A stretch of 64,000 nucleotides of DNA from Bryobacteraceae bacterium. GTDB taxonomy: Bacteria; Acidobacteriota; Terriglobia; Bryobacterales; Bryobacteraceae. This document shows, in pieces, positions 36,169 to 44,258 of the stretch. Under the pieces are notes generated by a model. The model was not told the DNA's origin. It did not search any database and saw only the letters and a program-made list of their open reading frames with translations. The position numbers were made by a program, and so were the translations under genes. The DNA is taken from NCBI GenBank assembly GCA_947458745.1, contig CANGYQ010000003.1, forward strand, positions 186,001 through 250,000, given 5' to 3'. How positions within the stretch are numbered: the first letter of the stretch is position 1; each line of letters opens with the position of its first letter.

Positions 36169-39060
36169 TCAGAAGCTCAGCCGCAGTGCTAACTGGGCCT
36201 GGCGCGGATCGTTCGCCGTCAGAGCCTGCCCGAAGTTGGGCGAGGTCAATACGCTATCTGGCGGGTTGTAGTTGACGGTATTCAGGAGATTGAACATCTC
36301 TCCCCGAAACTCCAGCCGGAACTTGTCTGAGAGCACCACGTTCTTGGACAGTCCAAGATTTAGGCTCAAGAGGCGGTCACCGGTCAACGTATTCCGGCCC
36401 AAGGTGCCGAACGTGCCACGGAGTGGTGTGAGTTGCGAGCGCAGTGCCGGGTCGACGGCAATGACCCGCCGCGCGGCCGGGTCCAGCGTCAGCGAGCCCG
36501 GTACGGCCATCAACCGGTTGTTGTTCGAGCCGTAGGGGTTGTCGCTACCGGCATAGAGCGTGTAGGGGCGTCCGCTTTGCAGCGTAACGATCCCCTGAAC
36601 ACTAATGCCCCAATAAAGGGGGCGGCTGAAGGCGGTGGTGAAAACGTGCCGCAGGTCGAAATCGGACGGGCCGCGGTTCAGCCGCCAGTTCCGCTCGTCC
36701 AGAGCGAGGATGCCCCGGTCGAGGCCGGTATTGGAGTTCGGGATGTCGCTCACTTCATCAATGAACTTGGACCAGGTGTAGGAACTGCGCAGCGTCAGAT
36801 TGCGAATTCGCGATTGGAAGCTGGCCTGTAGTGAGTGGTAACCGGACGTGGCCGCCGTTTCCAGCACATTCACCACGCCGACGGAGGTGTCGGGCCGGGC
36901 GGCCTGGGCGAGCCCATCGCCACCGTTCGGGCGGGAGACGCGCGGCAGCTTTCGGCCGAGGGTTCCGACATAGGCGACGCTGAGCACCGTCTGCGGATTG
37001 ATGAGCTGCCGTTCCAGGGCCAGGTTGAGGTGCTGTGAATAGGGTTGACGAAGATTCTTTTGCGGCACCACCAGCCCGGAGGGCAGCCCGGCCTGGGCCG
37101 TCGCCAGCAGATTCGGGAAAGTCGGAGAGGCAGTCGCGAAGTTCCGAATCAGCGGAGGATTGAAGCGGGCCAGTCCGACGAAGCTGAGTTCCAACACGTT
37201 GTAGTAGATGCCGTAACCGGCGCGCAGCATCGTCTTGGCGGACCGGTCAAGCTGCCAGGCCAGGCCCAGGCGGGGCATCAGATTGTTGTAATCCGGCGAA
37301 TAGCGGTATTGATCCGGGATCAGCCCATTGACGTCGCGCGGGACCGAATTGAACTCATAGCGCACCCCAAGGCTGAGGGTCAGACGGCTGTGGATGCGCC
37401 AATCATCCTGAGCATAGAAGTTCAGTTCCGAGGCGCGAAGGCCTAGATAAGGATTCCCAACGTTGCGCGAATACGAAGCCGCCCGGCCGGCCAGGAAGTC
37501 CGGCACCGAGTTGAACCGCAGTGCACCGGTGAACGAAGGCGCGAAGGTTCCGCTGTTGAGTTGCAGGCGGCGGATGTTCGCACCAAACTTCCAGGAGTGG
37601 CCGCCACGGTTCCAACTGAGATCATCGGCGAACTGGAAGGTATTCTGGGCGGTTTGCCGGCGCATGAAAGCGAACTGGCCGAGGGAGGTTAAACCGTTCA
37701 CCGCCACCGTGCCCACTAGGCCGTTGCGGGTAGCATCACCCAGTGTGACCGGGTCCAGGAAACTGTCGTTCAGATCGAAGCGGGTATAGTTCAGCCGCGC
37801 TTCGTTGACGACGTTGGCTGCTCCGGTCCAGATGTGCTGGAGCGAATGCCCCGTGGGGCCGACGCTGGATTCGTATCTCGCTAGCGATGCTCCACTGGTT
37901 CCCAAATTGACAGCGGTCAGCCGAGTGGTGCGCCAGAAGATGCGCTGAGAAGGCGAGATCTCGTGATCCAGGCGGAAGACCTGGCTGTTCTGATCGAGAT
38001 TGAAGCCGGGATTGGCCCGGTAAAGATTGGTCCCGGCAATATTGGGTTCCGGATAGAGATTGGCCAGCGGGGCGATGGCGGGCACCGCCTGGGCCTTCTG
38101 GGCCGCAGTCAGCGTTTGTATCGTTTGTGGACTCGTCGTGCGGCGGATGTTCCATTCGTTGTTCACGAAGAAGAACGTCCGGTTGCGCCGGATCGGGCCG
38201 CCCAGGTTGTAGCCAAAGTTGTTCCCCCGCAACGGCGGCTTCACCAAGTCGAACGTATTGCGGGTGTCGAGAACTTCATTCCGGAGGTAGTTGTACGCCA
38301 GGCCGTGGAACTCATTGCCACCGCGCTTGGTGATCAACGAGATCACCGAGCCATTCTGCCGTCCGTACTCCGCCTTAAAGTTGTGCGTCAGTACCTGCAT
38401 CCCGTCGATAGCCTCAGTGGAGATCAACTGCTCAGAAGCGCCGCGGCCCATCAACAGTCCGCCTTCGGCCTCATTGAAGTCGTTGGAATCGACCAGGTAG
38501 TTGTTGTTGCGATTCCGCGATCCCGACACGGAAAAGGGGCGATGCGCTGCCGTGGAGAGAGCGACGCCGGGCGTCAGATAGGCCTGCGTCCGGAAGTTGC
38601 GGCCGCTGCCGCCGCCCAGCATGGGCAAATCGTTCATCAGTGAAGCGCTATAGCTGGCACCTCGATCCGGCGTGTCAGTGCGGAGTGCGGATACCTCCCC
38701 GCTGACCGTGACGGCCTGCGACTGCGTGGCGACGTTGAGCGTTAGGCGCACGCTGGGCGAATCGCCAATCGCCACCCGCACTAGCTCGGAAGTGGCATCA
38801 CTGAAGCCCACTTTTCCGGCCACAATGCGGTACGTATCCTGCGGCAAGCTGGGCACGAGAAACCGGCCGGAGTGATCCGTGGTGACGGCCTGCTTGACGC
38901 CCGTGGACTGGCGCGTCACCTCCACTCGGGCATTCTCGATGCCAAGGCCCTGGGAATCCAGGATCTGGCCAGAAATGGATCCGCCGATATTCTGCGCATA
39001 AGCCATGCACATGGCCGCTGACAGCATGCAAGCTGTAGTTATTGCTCTCACGATCAACAT
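36169..39060 (-). CDS. TonB-dependent receptor, Oar-like, with carboxypeptidase-regulatory N-domain
   Basis: About 963 residues. The frame is open to 39105, but I prefer the ATG at 39060, where a signal peptide begins (MLIVRAITTACMLSAAMCMA, cleavage after AYA-Q). An N-terminal carboxypeptidase-regulatory domain (SGQILDSQGLGIENARVEV) is followed by a plug (about 115-230; LTPGVALSTAAHRPFSVSGS) and a barrel ending with QAQLALRLSF, a terminal Phe. The plug has the Asn-rich NRNNNYLVDSNDFNEAEGG loop common in Acidobacterial receptors. It is probably co-transcribed with the sialidase-like gene and so may take up a glycan released by it. The substrate is unknown. Confidence 0.92.
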   Translation of the reverse strand: MLIVRAITTACMLSAAMCMAYAQNIGGSISGQILDSQGLGIENARVEVTRQSTGVKQAVTTDHSGRFLVPSLPQDTYRIVAGKVGFSDATSELVRVAIGDSPSVRLTLNVATQSQAVTVSGEVSALRTDTPDRGASYSASLMNDLPMLGGGSGRNFRTQAYLTPGVALSTAAHRPFSVSGSRNRNNNYLVDSNDFNEAEGGLLMGRGASEQLISTEAIDGMQVLTHNFKAEYGRQNGSVISLITKRGGNEFHGLAYNYLRNEVLDTRNTFDLVKPPLRGNNFGYNLGGPIRRNRTFFFVNNEWNIRRTTSPQTIQTLTAAQKAQAVPAIAPLANLYPEPNIAGTNLYRANPGFNLDQNSQVFRLDHEISPSQRIFWRTTRLTAVNLGTSGASLARYESSVGPTGHSLQHIWTGAANVVNEARLNYTRFDLNDSFLDPVTLGDATRNGLVGTVAVNGLTSLGQFAFMRRQTAQNTFQFADDLSWNRGGHSWKFGANIRRLQLNSGTFAPSFTGALRFNSVPDFLAGRAASYSRNVGNPYLGLRASELNFYAQDDWRIHSRLTLSLGVRYEFNSVPRDVNGLIPDQYRYSPDYNNLMPRLGLAWQLDRSAKTMLRAGYGIYYNVLELSFVGLARFNPPLIRNFATASPTFPNLLATAQAGLPSGLVVPQKNLRQPYSQHLNLALERQLINPQTVLSVAYVGTLGRKLPRVSRPNGGDGLAQAARPDTSVGVVNVLETAATSGYHSLQASFQSRIRNLTLRSSYTWSKFIDEVSDIPNSNTGLDRGILALDERNWRLNRGPSDFDLRHVFTTAFSRPLYWGISVQGIVTLQSGRPYTLYAGSDNPYGSNNNRLMAVPGSLTLDPAARRVIAVDPALRSQLTPLRGTFGTLGRNTLTGDRLLSLNLGLSKNVVLSDKFRLEFRGEMFNLLNTVNYNPPDSVLTSPNFGQALTANDPRQAQLALRLSF

Positions 39061-39153
39061 CTCCCTTTCGCTATTTCTTGACTTCACGGTTCCGCTGACA
39101 CGCACGCCGCATGGCTCCGGCTGATGGCGGAGCCTCTCGGTGCGCGGGTCACT

Positions 39154-39459
39154 TCATTTGGCCAGCGCCTTGGAACGCTCACTGATGAAGTCCCAGTTGA
39201 TGACTTTCGTCACGGCGGCCAGATAGTCACCACCCTTGTTCTGATACTTCATGTAGTAGGCGTGCTCCCAGACATCGATGCCCAGCACCGACCGCTGATG
39301 GCGCAGCAGAAAGCTGTCCTGATTGGGGTAGCGACTGGTGCACGCGGGCCAATTCGCGCCAGCAACACTGCGCAGTAAACGGTCCGCTACCACCCCGGCA
39401 TCCGCCACAAACGCAGTAACAGGCGCGAAAACGAGCAGCAGCCGATGGACAAACTCCAT
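39154..39459 (-). pseudogene. Remnant of an iron/manganese superoxide dismutase
   Basis: The last 61 residues of this 101-residue frame are the C-terminal end of Fe/Mn superoxide dismutase: PNQDS, then [20 protein letters not shown] with metal ligands Asp and His in DVWEHAYY, then [18 protein letters not shown]. The first 40 residues are unrelated to the family: a hydrophobic leader ([17 protein letters not shown]). The whole N-terminal helical domain, with the first two His ligands, is missing. The ATG at 39459 has a respectable AGGAG seven bases ahead, so a chimeric exported peptide could still be made, but it cannot be an active dismutase. Confidence 0.75.
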
Positions 39460-39513
39460 GGGCGCGACTCCTATTCAGTTGGTTGAAGGGCTATTGAGGA
39501 TTAGCCGGGAAGG

Positions 39514-39921
39514 TCAGGCAGTGGGCGGAGGGCGTTGCCACGCGGAGGGATTGCATTGCGCAACCGTGTAACAGGCGGCTGATACGGGAGCGATACTGGC
39601 GTGGTGCAGCGGGACCGGAATCACTACCGCGGCAGGCGCCAGCAACGTTCGCAGCGGGGTCACCGAGGTTACGCAACAGCATTCCTTGGGACACGAGCTG
39701 ACACTGCCGATACTGACCGCACCCGGCGTCGGGCGCTTACGGTGGCAGCAGGAATGCCGTTGCCCTTTGCGGCAACACGCCATTCCGGATGCGTCGTCGG
39801 CCAACACGCGCCCGGCCGCCAAGGCGACGGGGAGCTGGAGAACCAGAACCAAGACCAGCGCCAGCCAACGGTGCGCCAGGTTGGCGAACACGCGACTGCG
39901 CGGCTGGGTTCTCAGGGTCAT
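39514..39921 (-). CDS. Cys-rich exported protein of unknown function
   Basis: About 135 residues from the ATG at 39921 (the frame is open to 39966). A basic N-terminus and hydrophobic stretch (LALVLVLVLQLPVALA) form a signal peptide. The mature part has two cysteine clusters, CCRKGQRHSCCHRK and SCPKECCC, then a Val/Pro/Ala-rich region with further Cys (ACYTVAQC). This could bind metal or form disulfides; no family is recognised. Its closeness to the superoxide dismutase remnant and to the window's TonB receptors gives no firm clue. The 85 bases to guaA hold only a palindrome. Confidence 0.55.
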   Translation of the reverse strand: MTLRTQPRSRVFANLAHRWLALVLVLVLQLPVALAAGRVLADDASGMACCRKGQRHSCCHRKRPTPGAVSIGSVSSCPKECCCVTSVTPLRTLLAPAAVVIPVPLHHASIAPVSAACYTVAQCNPSAWQRPPPTA

Positions 39922-40031
39922 CGGTCTAGCCCGAGTATCGCATGACTTTTTCTCGCAGTGACTCATTTTTGTGGGGCAGCTGGACTTTTCTGGCGGACCA
40001 ACTTCAGCTCAGCCGCTTGAAACCGGACCCT

Positions 40032-40045
40032 CTGTCGCGCGACAG
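40032..40045. promoter_or_regulatory. Perfect 14-base palindrome ahead of guaA
   Basis: CTGTCGCGCGACAG is a perfect inverted repeat whose last base is six bases before the guaA start codon, where the ribosome binding site would be expected. It could be an operator or a small hairpin that limits translation initiation. No regulator is identified, and no Shine-Dalgarno sequence is visible beside it. Confidence 0.4.
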
Positions 40046-40051
40046 TAGAGT

Positions 40052-41809
40052 TTGACCCCGCAAATTACCGTCCTCGACACGGGCGGGCAGTACTGCCACC
40101 TGATCGCCCGCCGCGTCCGTGAATTAGGCATTTATGCCGATGTCCAGCAGAGCGATGTCCCCGCGGCGACGCTGGCTGATCGCCGCGGCATCATCATCTC
40201 TGGCGGCCCCGCTAGCGTCTACGCGCCCGACAGCCCAACTACGGAGAAAGAGCTCTACGCGCTTGGCGTGCCCGTGCTGGGCATCTGTTATGGCTTGCAG
40301 TTGATGGCCCATTCGCTGGGCGGCGAGGTGGCGCTGGGCGACAAGGGCGAGTATGGCAAGGCGACACTGCATGTCGATGACGCCTCCGGTTTGCTGGCAG
40401 GCTTTGATGCCGATGAACCAGTGTGGATGAGCCATCGCGATCAGGTCCGGACGCCGCCGCCTGGCTTCCGGCGGACGGCCACCACGGTCACCTGCCCGGT
40501 TTCGGCTATCGAGGATGGAGAGCGCAAGCTGTACGGCGTGCAGTTCCACCCGGAAGTGGTCCACACGCTGCGGGGCCGGCTGCTGCTTGAGAATTTCCTG
40601 TTTGGCATCTGTGGCTGCGTGAAGGATTGGGACCCCCAGCAGCAACTGCCGGAGATTGAGCGTCAGGTGCAGGCGATCGCCGCGGGCCGCAACGTACTGT
40701 TCTTCGCGAGCGGCGGCGTCGATTCCACGGTGGCCTCCGCGCTGTGTGTGCGCGCCCTGGGGGCGGAGCGGGTCCATGCCGTTTATGTCGATACTGGCCT
40801 GATGCGCGAAGGCGAGACGGAGTTTGTCGCCAAGACATTTGAAGGCTTCGGCCATGGCGTCTTTGAAGTGGTGGATGCGCGCGCGGAGTTTCTGGGTCAA
40901 CTGGCAGGTGTCACGGAGCCGGAGCGCAAGCGCCACATCATTGGCGAAGAGTTTGTCCGCGTGCAGGAACGCATTCTGGAGCGCGGCCGCTTTCTCGATG
41001 GCGAATGGATTCTAGGCCAAGGCACTATTTACCCCGACACCATCGAATCGGGCGGCACCAAGAAAGCCGACCTGATCAAGACCCACCACAACCGCGTGGC
41101 CGGCATTCAACGCTTGATGGAAGCCAACCGTATTGTCGAGCCGTTGCGGGATCTCTATAAGGACGAAGTGCGGGTGCTGGGCCGGACGATGCAGCTTCCG
41201 GATGAACTGCTGGACCGGCATCCGTTCCCGGGGCCAGGCTTAGCAATCCGCTGTTTGTGTTCTGATGTAGCGGCACCCGTCACCAAGACGCCGGAAGGTT
41301 GGGTGGTCCCGGTACGCAGCGTGGGCGTGCAGGGCGATTCGCGCACCTACCGTCCGGTGCTGGCGGTGGAAGAACTGCCCACCGAAGAAGTGATTGATCG
41401 GGCGACGCATCTGATCAACCAGCGCTCCGACGTCAACCGGGTGATTGCCCATTGCGGTGGCCACGGGCCGCTCCGCGCGGCAGGCGTGCAAGCCAGCGCC
41501 ATTACCGAAGAGCGCCTGGACCGGCTGCGCCGCGCGGATGCGATTGTGCGGGAGATGTCAGAGCGGTCCGGCTTTGAGCAGCAGGTTTGGCAGTTTCCCG
41601 TCGTGCTGATACCCCTGGGCGATGCGGCGCGTCCCGATTCGGTGGTGCTGCGGCCTATCTATTCGGTGGACGGTATGACGGCCAGCGCGGTGGCGATGCC
41701 GCACGTTCTTCGGGATAGCCTGACGGTGCTGCTCCTGGCGATCCCGGGGGTAGCGCACGTGTTCTACGACATCACCCACAAGCCTCCGGCGACGATTGAG
41801 TGGGAGTAG
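40052..41809 (+). CDS. guaA: GMP synthase (glutamine-hydrolysing)
   Basis: 585 residues, somewhat longer than the usual bacterial enzyme (about 520). It converts XMP, ATP and glutamine to GMP, the last step of guanine nucleotide synthesis. The class I glutamine amidotransferase domain (1-190) has nucleophile Cys in GICYGLQL and the partner His-Glu in QFHPEVVHT. The ATP-pyrophosphatase domain has the P-loop ASGGVDST. Then come GETEFVAKTFE, LGQGTIYPDTIESGG, HHNRV and PFPGPGLAIRC. Extra length lies in the region after the pyrophosphate site (about 430-560). It starts at TTG 40052 with no clear Shine-Dalgarno; no better start is seen that keeps the QITVLDTGGQY strand. Confidence 0.95.
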   Translation: MTPQITVLDTGGQYCHLIARRVRELGIYADVQQSDVPAATLADRRGIIISGGPASVYAPDSPTTEKELYALGVPVLGICYGLQLMAHSLGGEVALGDKGEYGKATLHVDDASGLLAGFDADEPVWMSHRDQVRTPPPGFRRTATTVTCPVSAIEDGERKLYGVQFHPEVVHTLRGRLLLENFLFGICGCVKDWDPQQQLPEIERQVQAIAAGRNVLFFASGGVDSTVASALCVRALGAERVHAVYVDTGLMREGETEFVAKTFEGFGHGVFEVVDARAEFLGQLAGVTEPERKRHIIGEEFVRVQERILERGRFLDGEWILGQGTIYPDTIESGGTKKADLIKTHHNRVAGIQRLMEANRIVEPLRDLYKDEVRVLGRTMQLPDELLDRHPFPGPGLAIRCLCSDVAAPVTKTPEGWVVPVRSVGVQGDSRTYRPVLAVEELPTEEVIDRATHLINQRSDVNRVIAHCGGHGPLRAAGVQASAITEERLDRLRRADAIVREMSERSGFEQQVWQFPVVLIPLGDAARPDSVVLRPIYSVDGMTASAVAMPHVLRDSLTVLLLAIPGVAHVFYDITHKPPATIEWE

Positions 41810-41850
41810 ATGTGCCGAGACCAGCTGAAAATTGCAGCTAAATTGAACTC

Positions 41851-42060
41851 ATGGTTGCCAGGGAAGAGTTACATCGTTTAGTCGATCTGCTTCCGGAAGA
41901 AGATTGGACCGAGGCGCAGCAGTTGTTGTTTTCATTCATCATCGATGATGAACCGGTCACTCCAGAAGACTTGGCTGCTGCTGCTGCTGAGGGTGAGGCG
42001 CAGATCGCGCGGGGCGAGTTTGTCACTCTGGATGAGCTGAAACGCAACTTCGGCTTGTGA
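41851..42060 (+). CDS. Probable antitoxin of a type II toxin-antitoxin pair
   Basis: A 69-residue acidic protein: an N-terminal helix (REELHRLVDLLPEEDWTEAQ), then the tail EPVTPEDLAAAAAEGEAQIARGEFVTLDELKRNFGL. The G/E-E-x-x-x-A-R-G-E-x-V-T-L-x-E-L-K-R pattern is typical of the C-terminal toxin-binding tails of RelB/ParD-like antitoxins. The stop codon overlaps the GTG start of a RelE/ParE-like toxin reading frame by four bases (GTGA), the usual antitoxin-toxin arrangement. It is probably autoregulatory; I cannot identify an operator. Confidence 0.75.
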   Translation: MVAREELHRLVDLLPEEDWTEAQQLLFSFIIDDEPVTPEDLAAAAAEGEAQIARGEFVTLDELKRNFGL

Positions 42061-42323
42061 ACTTTACGCTGGTAGTTTCGAAGGCTGCCCACGCCACATT
42101 TAGGCGTTTGGATCGCACTCTCCGGCGTCGGCTTTTGGCTCACTTTGACGAACTCGTTGCTAACCCGTTCGGTTCCAGCGTGGTTTTGGAGGGCGCAGCG
42201 CCTTTGCGGCGCAGTCGCGTTGGTTGATGGCGAGTGCTATTCCAGGTTAACCTTGGCGAGCGCGTGGTCCACATTGACGCCATTCGCCCTCGCGGTCAGG
42301 CTTACCGCAACCTGCCGGAATAG
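42057..42323 (+). pseudogene. RelE/ParE-like toxin interrupted by an in-frame TGA
   Basis: Starting at GTG 42057, the frame encodes LVVSKAAHATFRRLDRTLRR, then LLAHFDELVANPFG and LRRSRVG, then TGA (42225-42227), then WRVLFQVN, VVHIDAIRPRGQAYRNLPE and a TAG at 42321. Apart from the TGA, the 88 codons form one continuous RelE/ParE-superfamily toxin. The family motif R-x-R-V-G-D-W-R-V places an Asp codon (GAT) exactly where TGA stands. The first 56 residues alone would lack the catalytic C-terminal strands. Either the toxin has been inactivated while the antitoxin stayed intact, or this is a base-call error. Confidence 0.82.
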
Positions 42324-42702
42324 CTACCCCGACACCCGCTGCAAATGCGTGTCCTTAAAGAACGTCGGGTACTTTAGGCCGTAGCCGGCCATGGGGTCAA
42401 AGCCGACGTGTGCCAGCCAGATCCATGCATATGGTTGCCACTGCTGGACCGGTAAAGATCAGCAGCAGGATCGGCAGCACTTCCGTGTGCGCCAGGTTGT
42501 AGCAGGCACTGCCCAGTTTGGGGTTGGCCAGATAGCCCAGCATCAGCAGATCCGGCGCCAGAAACAGTAGCGCGAACAGCCTCCAGCCTGCTCCGGTGGC
42601 GGCGTATGACCACGAAGCAAAGGCGAGAACGGCGGCACCCTCCAGCGCCAGAAGCATGCGGGGGTTGGAAAAAAGCGCAATCTCTTCGATGATGGTGGAC
42701 AT
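42324..42702 (-). pseudogene. DUF4260 membrane protein gene with one frameshift
   Basis: From 42702 (or the more usual start at 42657, MLLALEGAAVLAFA) the minus strand encodes a small multi-helix protein with the DUF4260 blocks FLAPDLLMLGYLANPKLG and CYNLAHTEVLP. Near 42425 the family continues only in another frame: AWIWLAHVGFDPMAGYGLKY, then PTFFKDTHLQRVSG and a stop at 42324. One indel in the short region 42417-42435 explains both halves. Read as is, the protein ends early with CMDLAGTRRL. Its stop codon directly abuts the stop of the convergent toxin frame. The function of DUF4260 proteins is unknown. Confidence 0.78.
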
Positions 42703-42852
42703 ATGGCAGGTCGCAAGAAGTTCGACGAAGGCAAGGGGGTTCGGGAGATCGCGCGGGAACGCGTGGGCACCGTCCCGGCGACGAAAGTGATAGTCTCAAA
42801 AGTCAAGAAGCCACCGAAGTATAAGAAACCACCGGGCGAGGAAAAAGAATGA
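42703..42852 (+). CDS. Small basic protein coupled to the amidohydrolase gene
   Basis: A 49-residue, Lys/Arg-rich protein: MAGRKKFDEGKGVREIARER, then VPATKVIVSKVKKPPKYKKP and an acidic end EEKE. Its TGA overlaps the ATG of the amidohydrolase (ATGA), and its own ATG is back to back with that of the divergent DUF4260 frame (CATATG at 42700-42705). GGTGG lies six bases ahead. The amino-acid pattern is non-random and the overlap suggests translational coupling, so I treat it as real. The function is unknown; the basic character suggests nucleic-acid or ribosome binding (speculative). Confidence 0.6.
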   Translation: MAGRKKFDEGKGVREIARERVGTVPATKVIVSKVKKPPKYKKPPGEEKE

Positions 42853-44174
42853 AGGGTTTGCTGCTGTTGCTGGGTTGCGCGCTGGGCGCGTTTGCTGAAA
42901 CGAAGTTGCTGAAGAATGCCACCGTCATCGATGGCACCGGATCGGCCGCCAAGCCCGGCACCTCCATCCTGGTGGTGGACGGACATATCACTCAGATCGG
43001 CCACAACTTAAAGGCGCCGAAAGACGCCGAAGTGATCGACCTGACCGGCAAGTTCGTCATCCCAGGCTTGATCGCGTCCCACGGTCACTTGGGCAACACC
43101 AAGGGCTTCATCCAGGACCCGAAAAACTTCACCCGTGAGAACGCCGAAGCGCAGTTGAAGAACTACGCCTCCTACGGCATCACCACCATGGTCTCAATGG
43201 GCAGTGACCAATCGCCCGTCTGGGCCATTCGGACGGAGCAGCGCGCTGGGCGGCCTTCGATGGCTCGGGTGATCACCGCCGGCCGTGGCTTTACCGGCAA
43301 GAATGGCTACCCGACCTCGGCCATGGGCATGAAGGGCGTGCCGTATGAGATCGAGACCGTGGAGCAGGCGCAGAAGGCCGTTGACGAGCAGGCGGCGCTG
43401 AAGGTGGACTTGATCAAGATCTGGATGGACGACCACCTGGGCAAAGAAAAGAAGATCTCGCCTGAACTGGCCAAGGCGATCATCGCTCAAGCCCATAAGC
43501 ATGGCCTGAAAGTGGCCGCCCACATCTTCTACCGCGAAGATGCGCGCGCGCTGATGGAAGGCGGCCTGGACATGATCGTCCACAGTGTCCGCGACAAACC
43601 GGTGGACGACAGCTTCATCGCCTTAATGAAGAAGACCGGTGCCCGGCAAGGCGCGGCGACGTTGGCCCGCGAGATCTCGATGTTCTACTACGCCGAGCCA
43701 CGGCCGTTTCTCGACGACCCGTTCTTCACACGTGGCGTTGGCGGCCCCAATGGCGAGATTGTCACGCGCATGAAGTCCGCCGCCTATCAGCAGGGCCAGA
43801 AGATTGATCCGGACCACAAGCTCTACCCGGACTTTCTGGAGACGGCCAAGAAAAACCTGAAGAAGCTGTACGATGCCGGTGTCCCGGTGGGCATGGGTAG
43901 CGACTCCGGCCCGCCCGTCCGCTTTCCGGGCTACTTTGAGCATTGGGAAATGGAGTTGATGCAGGAAGCGGGCCTGAAGCCAGCCCAGATCATCGTTTGC
44001 GCCACGCGCAACAACGCCCAAAGCTACGGCTGGGACAAGCAGATTGGCACCCTGGAAAAAGGGAAATGGGCCGATCTGGTGGTGCTGGGCAAGGACCCCT
44101 CCGCGGACGTTAAAAACATGCGCGCCATCGAAATGACGATGGTGGCGGGCAATGTTGCCTACAAGGCGAGGTAG
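42849..44174 (+). CDS. Secreted amidohydrolase (imidazolonepropionase/prolidase-like)
   Basis: 441 residues with a short signal peptide (LLLLLGCALGAFA). It belongs to the metal-dependent amidohydrolase superfamily: an N-terminal beta-sandwich strand (NATVIDGTGSAAKPGTSILV), the metal-binding HxH in ASHGHLG (about 77-83), VDLIKIWMDD with the possible bridging Lys, His in KVAAHIFY (about 220), His in DMIVHSVRDK (about 240), and the catalytic Asp in GMGSDSGPP (about 353). It probably hydrolyses peptide-like or cyclic amide substrates in the periplasm. The substrate is not identifiable. It is preceded by the 49-residue basic gene (ATGA overlap). Confidence 0.9.
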   Translation: MKGLLLLLGCALGAFAETKLLKNATVIDGTGSAAKPGTSILVVDGHITQIGHNLKAPKDAEVIDLTGKFVIPGLIASHGHLGNTKGFIQDPKNFTRENAEAQLKNYASYGITTMVSMGSDQSPVWAIRTEQRAGRPSMARVITAGRGFTGKNGYPTSAMGMKGVPYEIETVEQAQKAVDEQAALKVDLIKIWMDDHLGKEKKISPELAKAIIAQAHKHGLKVAAHIFYREDARALMEGGLDMIVHSVRDKPVDDSFIALMKKTGARQGAATLAREISMFYYAEPRPFLDDPFFTRGVGGPNGEIVTRMKSAAYQQGQKIDPDHKLYPDFLETAKKNLKKLYDAGVPVGMGSDSGPPVRFPGYFEHWEMELMQEAGLKPAQIIVCATRNNAQSYGWDKQIGTLEKGKWADLVVLGKDPSADVKNMRAIEMTMVAGNVAYKAR

Positions 44175-44258
44175 AGCTGTTCCGCGCAGGGGCGGGGTGT
44201 CAACGATCGCCCTTTGCGAGCGACGTTCGTGGCTCTGGTGTTGTAAATAGACAAGGGC

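Noticed and set aside
42225-42227. TGA in the toxin as a selenocysteine codon
   Set aside because: The family has Asp here, no selenocysteine-insertion hairpin is evident just downstream, and RelE/ParE toxins are not selenoproteins.
44175-44258. Possible hairpin after the amidohydrolase gene
   Set aside because: The stem (GGGGCG with CGCCCT) is short, contains wobbles and lacks a T-tract.
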